Shown here: positions 60,047 through 64,000 of the stretch, piece by piece | Numbering within the stretch: the first letter of the stretch is position 1 | Layout: each line of letters begins with the position of its first letter | From: JBEKCB01 sp052139675 | Lineage (GTDB): Bacteria > Planctomycetota > Brocadiia > CAIUPP01 | Assembly: GCA_052139675.1 (NCBI GenBank) | Contig: JBKQWE010000003.1 | Location: 1-64,000, forward strand | Direction of reading: 5' to 3' | DNA: 64,000 nucleotides | Notes under the pieces: generated by a model | Databases searched by the model: none | Seen by the model: only the letters and a program-made list of their open reading frames with translations | Told to the model about the DNA's origin: nothing | Program-made: the position numbers and the translations under genes

Positions 60047-62299
60047 ATGAAGCGAACGCCGGCCTTCGCCTTGTGCGCGGCCGTGGCCATGTTTTCATGC
60101 CTTCAGGCCGCGGCCGATGAACCGACAAACGCCCCTTCCGCAAACCCAGCTGCGCCGCCCACTGTCGCCCCTTCGACGGCAACAACCAACGCGCCCGCGC
60201 CGGCGACCCCGCCGCCTGCGGAGAACGCCGCGAACGAGACGCAACTGCCCGAAATCAGCATCTACGGCCGGCTGGACCAGGCCCGCAACCAGATCCTGCC
60301 GAGTCTGGGGGCGACCTCCTATTCCATTAATGAGTCGCAACTAGACCAGATGCCGCAGGGCGAGAATGCGCCGATGAACCAGGTGCTCCTGCGCGCGCCG
60401 GGCGTGGCTGAGGATTCGTTCGGAGGGCTGCACGTCCGCGGCGAACACGCGAACCTGCAGTACCGCATCAACGGCGTGATCATACCGGAAGGCATCACGC
60501 TCTTCGGACAGGAGCTCGATGCGCGTTTCGTGGAGACCCTGGCGCTGACGACCGGTTCGCTGCCGGCCGAATACGGCTATCGCACGGCGGGGATCGTGGA
60601 CATCACCACCAAGACCGGCATCATCGAGCCCGGCGGCGAGGTGGGCATTCAGCTCGGCACCTGGGACACGGTGCGGCCGTTTCTCGCGTACGGCGGCTCC
60701 GACGGAAAATGGACGTACTTCCTGGATGCCAGCTACGATCAGAACGGCAACGGGATCGAGAACCCCACGGACACCGAGGTCGCCGACCACGATAATACTG
60801 AGCAGTACAAACTGTTTTCATACCTGTCGTACGTGCTGGACGACTCGAGCCGAATCAGCCTGATGATCGGCGCGACTCATGAAGATTTTCAGATCCCCAA
60901 TACGCCGGGCCTGCCGCCGGGCCTTCAGCCCAATGGCAACCCATGGTTGCCGGGGACGTTCAATTCGCGCGATCTCAACGAGAACCAGTACGAGCAGAAT
61001 GATTACGCGATTTTGAGCTACCAGAAGACCTTCGGGGACCTGAATTATCAGATCTCCGGGTTCGGCCGCTACAGCGCCGCGCACTTCGTCCCCGACAGCG
61101 TCGGCGACCTTTTCTTCAACGGCGTGGCCAGCGACGTCAACCGCATGCTTTCCTCCGGCGGCGCCCAGGGCGATGCCAGCTACAAGCTCAACGACCAGCA
61201 CACCCTGCGCGGCGGAATCATGGTGGTGGATGAGCTCCTGACCTCCGACACGACCACGACCGTCTTTCCGGTGAACGGCGCCGGCAATGAAACCGGGCCG
61301 GCATTCCCCATCACGGACGACAGCCATTCGCAGGCCCTGTTCGCCGGCGCGTATTTGCAGGATGAGTGGAAGATCACGCCCAAGGTCACGATTAACTATG
61401 GCGGGCGCTTCGATGTTTTCAACTCTTCGTTCGATAACGAGTATCAGTTCAGCCCGCGCGTGAACACGATCTACAAGCCGACCGATGCCACGACGCTTCA
61501 CGCCGGCTACGCGCGGTACTTCACGCCGCCGCCGCTGGAAAACGTGCCGACCTCGGGCGTGACGGTGTTCAACGGCACGTCGAACGCATCCCCGATAACG
61601 CTGGACAGTCCCGTCAGGGCCGAAACCTCGGATTATTTCGACGCCGGGGTCACTCACAAGTTCCTCCCCGGATTGCAGGGCGGCGTGGACGCCTATTACA
61701 AATGGGCCCACGAACAGATTGACGACGGTCTATTCGGGCAGACGCTCATTCCCTCCGCGTTCAACTATGAGAAGGGACAGGTTTACGGCGTGGAATTCAC
61801 GGCGTCGTATATCCACGAAGGCCTGTCAACCTATGCCAACGTGGCGCTTTCCCAGGCGATGGGCGAAAACTGGGACTCGGCTCAGTTTCTGTTCAATCCC
61901 GCCCAGTTGGCCTATGTCAAGAATAATTGGATCTATCTGGACCACGACCAGACCGTGACGGCCTCCGCCGGCGTTGCTTACACCTGGAAGAAGACCTTCG
62001 GCGGCGGGACGATGGCGTACGCCGACGTGCTTTTCGGAACCGGCCTGAGAGCGGACCAGGTGACCTCCAGCGGCGAAGTCATACCCAACGGCGATCACGT
62101 CCCCAGTTACTACTCCGCGAACGTGGGCGTGGAACAGAAGTTCAAAGTGCACGACAAGCAATTCGTAAAGGCCCGTCTGGACATCGTGAACGTGACCGAC
62201 AATTCCTACGAACTGCGCAACGGCACCGGCGTCGGCGTCAATGCCGCGCAATATGGCGCGCGGCGCGGCTTCTTCGTCACACTGGCGTATGACTTTTGA
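60047..62299 (+). CDS. TonB-dependent outer-membrane receptor
   Basis: ATG 60047 follows AGGAGG; 750 residues with signal peptide MKRTPAFALCAAVAMFSCLQ. A Pro/Ala-rich N-terminal extension with no clear TonB box precedes the plug (GGLHVRGEHANLQYRINGVI, then RFVETLALTTGSLPAEYGYR). The C-terminal barrel of about 500 residues ends in a typical strand (RRGFFVTLAYDF, terminal Phe). It imports a metal chelate, vitamin or glycan fragment using energy from TonB/ExbBD. The substrate is unknown. The tonB/exbBD genes directly follow. Confidence 0.92.
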   Translation: MKRTPAFALCAAVAMFSCLQAAADEPTNAPSANPAAPPTVAPSTATTNAPAPATPPPAENAANETQLPEISIYGRLDQARNQILPSLGATSYSINESQLDQMPQGENAPMNQVLLRAPGVAEDSFGGLHVRGEHANLQYRINGVIIPEGITLFGQELDARFVETLALTTGSLPAEYGYRTAGIVDITTKTGIIEPGGEVGIQLGTWDTVRPFLAYGGSDGKWTYFLDASYDQNGNGIENPTDTEVADHDNTEQYKLFSYLSYVLDDSSRISLMIGATHEDFQIPNTPGLPPGLQPNGNPWLPGTFNSRDLNENQYEQNDYAILSYQKTFGDLNYQISGFGRYSAAHFVPDSVGDLFFNGVASDVNRMLSSGGAQGDASYKLNDQHTLRGGIMVVDELLTSDTTTTVFPVNGAGNETGPAFPITDDSHSQALFAGAYLQDEWKITPKVTINYGGRFDVFNSSFDNEYQFSPRVNTIYKPTDATTLHAGYARYFTPPPLENVPTSGVTVFNGTSNASPITLDSPVRAETSDYFDAGVTHKFLPGLQGGVDAYYKWAHEQIDDGLFGQTLIPSAFNYEKGQVYGVEFTASYIHEGLSTYANVALSQAMGENWDSAQFLFNPAQLAYVKNNWIYLDHDQTVTASAGVAYTWKKTFGGGTMAYADVLFGTGLRADQVTSSGEVIPNGDHVPSYYSANVGVEQKFKVHDKQFVKARLDIVNVTDNSYELRNGTGVGVNAAQYGARRGFFVTLAYDF

Positions 62300-62315
62300 A
62301 GGACTCCGCTCCCAC

Positions 62316-63125
62316 ATGGACCTGCGCCGCAATTCGAAAACGATGACTGATGCAGCGACAATCGCCGCTCCAGAGGCCGACCTCTCGCAATTTTGCCTGG
62401 AGCCGGATCCGACGGAGGCGCACCGGGTGCTGGCGTGGGTGAATTCCATCTGCCTCATCTACCTGGTGATCGGCGTTCTCGGTCTCCATCCGGCGGCGCC
62501 GGTCATCCACAGGGCGCCGGCCGCAGGACTGGAAGCCGCGCCGACGATTATCGAACCCCTGGTCAGCGCGGCCCAGACCGATGCCGCCAATCCGACTCCC
62601 GAGGAAGCGCTCACCGACAAGCCGACCGACGAAAACAGCGCGGCGGTCATGGTGACGTTGGATTCGCCGGCGGTCGCGTTTTCCGTGCCGACGATCGGAA
62701 ATCTTCTGGTGCCTCTGGCCATGGCCCCGGCGCCGCCGCCGAAGCCCATGGAAAGCGTCATGCCGATCAGCGCGCCGCCCCGTGAACCGCTCGGCGCGGC
62801 CAATGCCGGCGCCGGCCGCCCGCCGCTTCCGCCGATCGTGCAACTGCCGCGCGTCGAGCAGATCAGGGCGACCGGCCTCGAGGGCAACCGTCCTGCGCCG
62901 CCTTATCCCGAGGAATCCCTGGCGAACCGGGAAGAGGGCCGCGTGGTGCTGCTCATCGAGGTGGATGAATCCGGGAAGATCACTGCCGTAACGGTCAAGA
63001 CTTCCTCCGGCCACCCGCAACTGGACCGCGACACCGCCGATTACGTGAGGCGGCACTGGCTTTTCGATTCCGCAGATCGCCCGCGGAAGTTCGAAGCGCC
63101 GATTTCTTTTCACCTGAGCCATTAA
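62316..63125 (+). CDS. tonB: TonB family energy-transducing protein
   Basis: ATG 62316 begins MDLRRNSKTM; a second ATG at 62343 is possible. About 269 residues. One transmembrane segment (NSICLIYLVIGVLGLHP) is followed by a long Pro/Ala-rich periplasmic linker. The C-terminal domain reads RPAPPYPEESLANREEGRVV, VDESGKITAVTVKTSSGHPQ and ADYVRRHWLF, a clear TonB_C fold. It couples the inner-membrane ExbBD motor to the receptor. Same operon as its neighbours. Confidence 0.88.
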   Translation: MDLRRNSKTMTDAATIAAPEADLSQFCLEPDPTEAHRVLAWVNSICLIYLVIGVLGLHPAAPVIHRAPAAGLEAAPTIIEPLVSAAQTDAANPTPEEALTDKPTDENSAAVMVTLDSPAVAFSVPTIGNLLVPLAMAPAPPPKPMESVMPISAPPREPLGAANAGAGRPPLPPIVQLPRVEQIRATGLEGNRPAPPYPEESLANREEGRVVLLIEVDESGKITAVTVKTSSGHPQLDRDTADYVRRHWLFDSADRPRKFEAPISFHLSH

Positions 63126-63144
63126 CTGAAGGACGAAAGCAGTC

Positions 63145-63789
63145 ATGGGAAACACGGTCGTCTCGCTCTTCGTGAAGGGCGGCCCGGTGATGTGGCCGAT
63201 TCTGTTGTGCGCCCTGGTCGTGGTCGCGGTGGTCGGCGAACGCATACTCTGGTGGCTGCGCCAGTCCCGCCTGCGGGACCACAACACGCTCATGAAGATC
63301 ATGGAGGCGCTGCATAAAGGCAACGTCGGCGACGCGGTCGGCCTGTCCAAAGGCTCGCGCGACCCGGTGATCCAGATGGTGTACCAGGGCCTGAACGAGC
63401 ACGATTCCTGCTTCCAGGTGGCGATGCAGGCCTCGGCGGGCGCCGTGCTGCGGCGCGCGGGACGGTTCCTCCCGGTCATGGACACGCTGGTGACACTGGC
63501 TCCGCTGCTGGGGCTGCTGGGAACGGTGACCGGGATCATGCGCTCGTTCACCTCCATCGGCAGCTCGGAGCTGGCCGTCGGCAAGGTCACCGGCGGCATC
63601 GGCGAGGCGCTGATCGCCACCGCTTGCGGCCTGTGCATCGCCATCGTCTCGCTGCTTCCGTTGAACTACTTCGGCGGCAAGGTGGCGCAGTTGCAGTACG
63701 AGCTGGAGACCACCGCCTCAAGCGTCGAGGTGCAGCTCAACCGCATCGTCAGCCGCAAGCGTCAGTCGGGGAATCACGCCGGGAATTGA
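63145..63789 (+). CDS. exbB: ExbB/TolQ/MotA-family proton channel protein
   Basis: 214 residues with three transmembrane segments (WPILLCALVVVAVVGERILW; LVTLAPLLGLLGTVTGIM; IGEALIATACGLCIAIVSLL). The second and third have the small-residue-rich ExbB pattern (LAPLLGLLGTVTGIM, GGIGEALIATACGL). It forms the pentameric channel that powers TonB. Between tonB and exbD in the operon. Confidence 0.93.
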   Translation: MGNTVVSLFVKGGPVMWPILLCALVVVAVVGERILWWLRQSRLRDHNTLMKIMEALHKGNVGDAVGLSKGSRDPVIQMVYQGLNEHDSCFQVAMQASAGAVLRRAGRFLPVMDTLVTLAPLLGLLGTVTGIMRSFTSIGSSELAVGKVTGGIGEALIATACGLCIAIVSLLPLNYFGGKVAQLQYELETTASSVEVQLNRIVSRKRQSGNHAGN

Positions 63790-63820
63790 GTCACCGCGGC
63801 TTCGGCCGCAGGCGGGAACC

Positions 63821-64000
63821 ATGCGCATCCAATCGCCCACTCATCGCAAGCACGCGCGGATCGAGATCATCCCGCTGATTGACGTTATGTTTTTTCTCCT
63901 GGCCTCCTTCATGATGGTCAGCCTGGACATGACGAAGATCGAGAACATCCGAGTGAACGTCCCTTCCGCCACGCAAGTGCAGAACGACTTCGGCGCGGAC
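63821..64000 (+). CDS. exbD: ExbD/TolR family protein, 5' part
   Basis: ATG 63821 follows GGCGGGAA; 60 codons are in the window and the frame is open to the end. The single N-terminal transmembrane helix with its proton-binding Asp is seen in IEIIPLIDVMFFLLASFMMV. The protein is truncated by the window edge. Partner of ExbB. Confidence 0.93.
   Translation, partial: MRIQSPTHRKHARIEIIPLIDVMFFLLASFMMVSLDMTKIENIRVNVPSATQVQNDFGAD

Overview
The window is GC-rich bacterial DNA with short intergenic gaps. It looks like a contig from an uncultured, anaerobic-leaning Gram-negative bacterium, probably of the PVC/Planctomycetota type or a neighbouring lineage. The evidence is an outer-membrane gene set (TonB-dependent receptor with TonB/ExbB/ExbD, LolA, lipoproteins), secreted SGNH hydrolases, beta-helix and DUF4091 proteins, a HARE-HTH protein, and Wood-Ljungdahl-type C1 genes (formate-THF ligase, MetV, MetF). 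The taxon is inferred from family composition only, with low certainty.

Layout. 1-5.5 kb: the 3' end of a sodium:solute symporter, an aldo/keto-reductase-like barrel protein, a Tat-exported beta-helix protein, a small lipoprotein and a DUF4091 protein. 5.6-7.8 kb: a FeeM-like N-acyltransferase behind a hairpin-rich leader, a GT9 glycosyltransferase, and tRNA-Gln(CTG). 7.8-25.3 kb: an integrative element of about 17.4 kb inserted in the 3' half of tRNA-Gln and bounded by a 48-bp direct repeat (one mismatch). Its left half resembles a phage satellite: tyrosine integrase, HTH regulators, SprT-like peptidase, small-terminase-like protein and P4-type primase-helicase, with no capsid or tail genes. 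Its right half carries unknown genes, a HARE-HTH operon, and a restriction/modification pair (PD-(D/E)XK-RAMA protein plus a long adenine-methylase/nuclease). 25.3-39.8 kb: host sequence resumes with an inverted repeat and a perfect parS site, then a second beta-helix protein, a more A/T-rich type IIG restriction enzyme, two SGNH hydrolases, a GT4 glycosyltransferase, a large secreted protein, a B12-type radical SAM protein beside a decayed gene, and a lipoprotein. 39.8-46.7 kb: small secreted and LysM proteins, endonuclease V, MtnA, a WecA/TagO-like transferase and an O-antigen-ligase-like protein.

46.7-53.1 kb: a tightly packed plus-strand operon behind a clear promoter encodes dihydrolipoyl dehydrogenase, a free-standing lipoyl domain, a cytosolic-type NiFe hydrogenase (small and large subunits), its maturation protease, MetV and MetF. 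The gene order suggests H2 oxidation coupled to methylene-THF reduction, possibly with a lipoyl relay. 53.1-59.8 kb: tsaE, ruvX and a minus-strand run of fhs, HAD phosphatase, LolA, DUF192 and a tiny basic peptide, plus a parvulin-type isomerase. 59.9-64 kb: a TonB system (receptor, TonB, ExbB, start of ExbD) behind an AT-rich repeat-bearing promoter.

The most notable observation is that the integrase gene contains attP. In the circular form the integrase would end in a tail now stranded at attR (25114-25320). In the integrated form its frame has no stop and runs through the antisense of tRNA-Gln into the GT9 gene. The hydrogenase-MetVF-lipoyl operon, with a Cys-to-Asp change in the proximal cluster motif, is the second.
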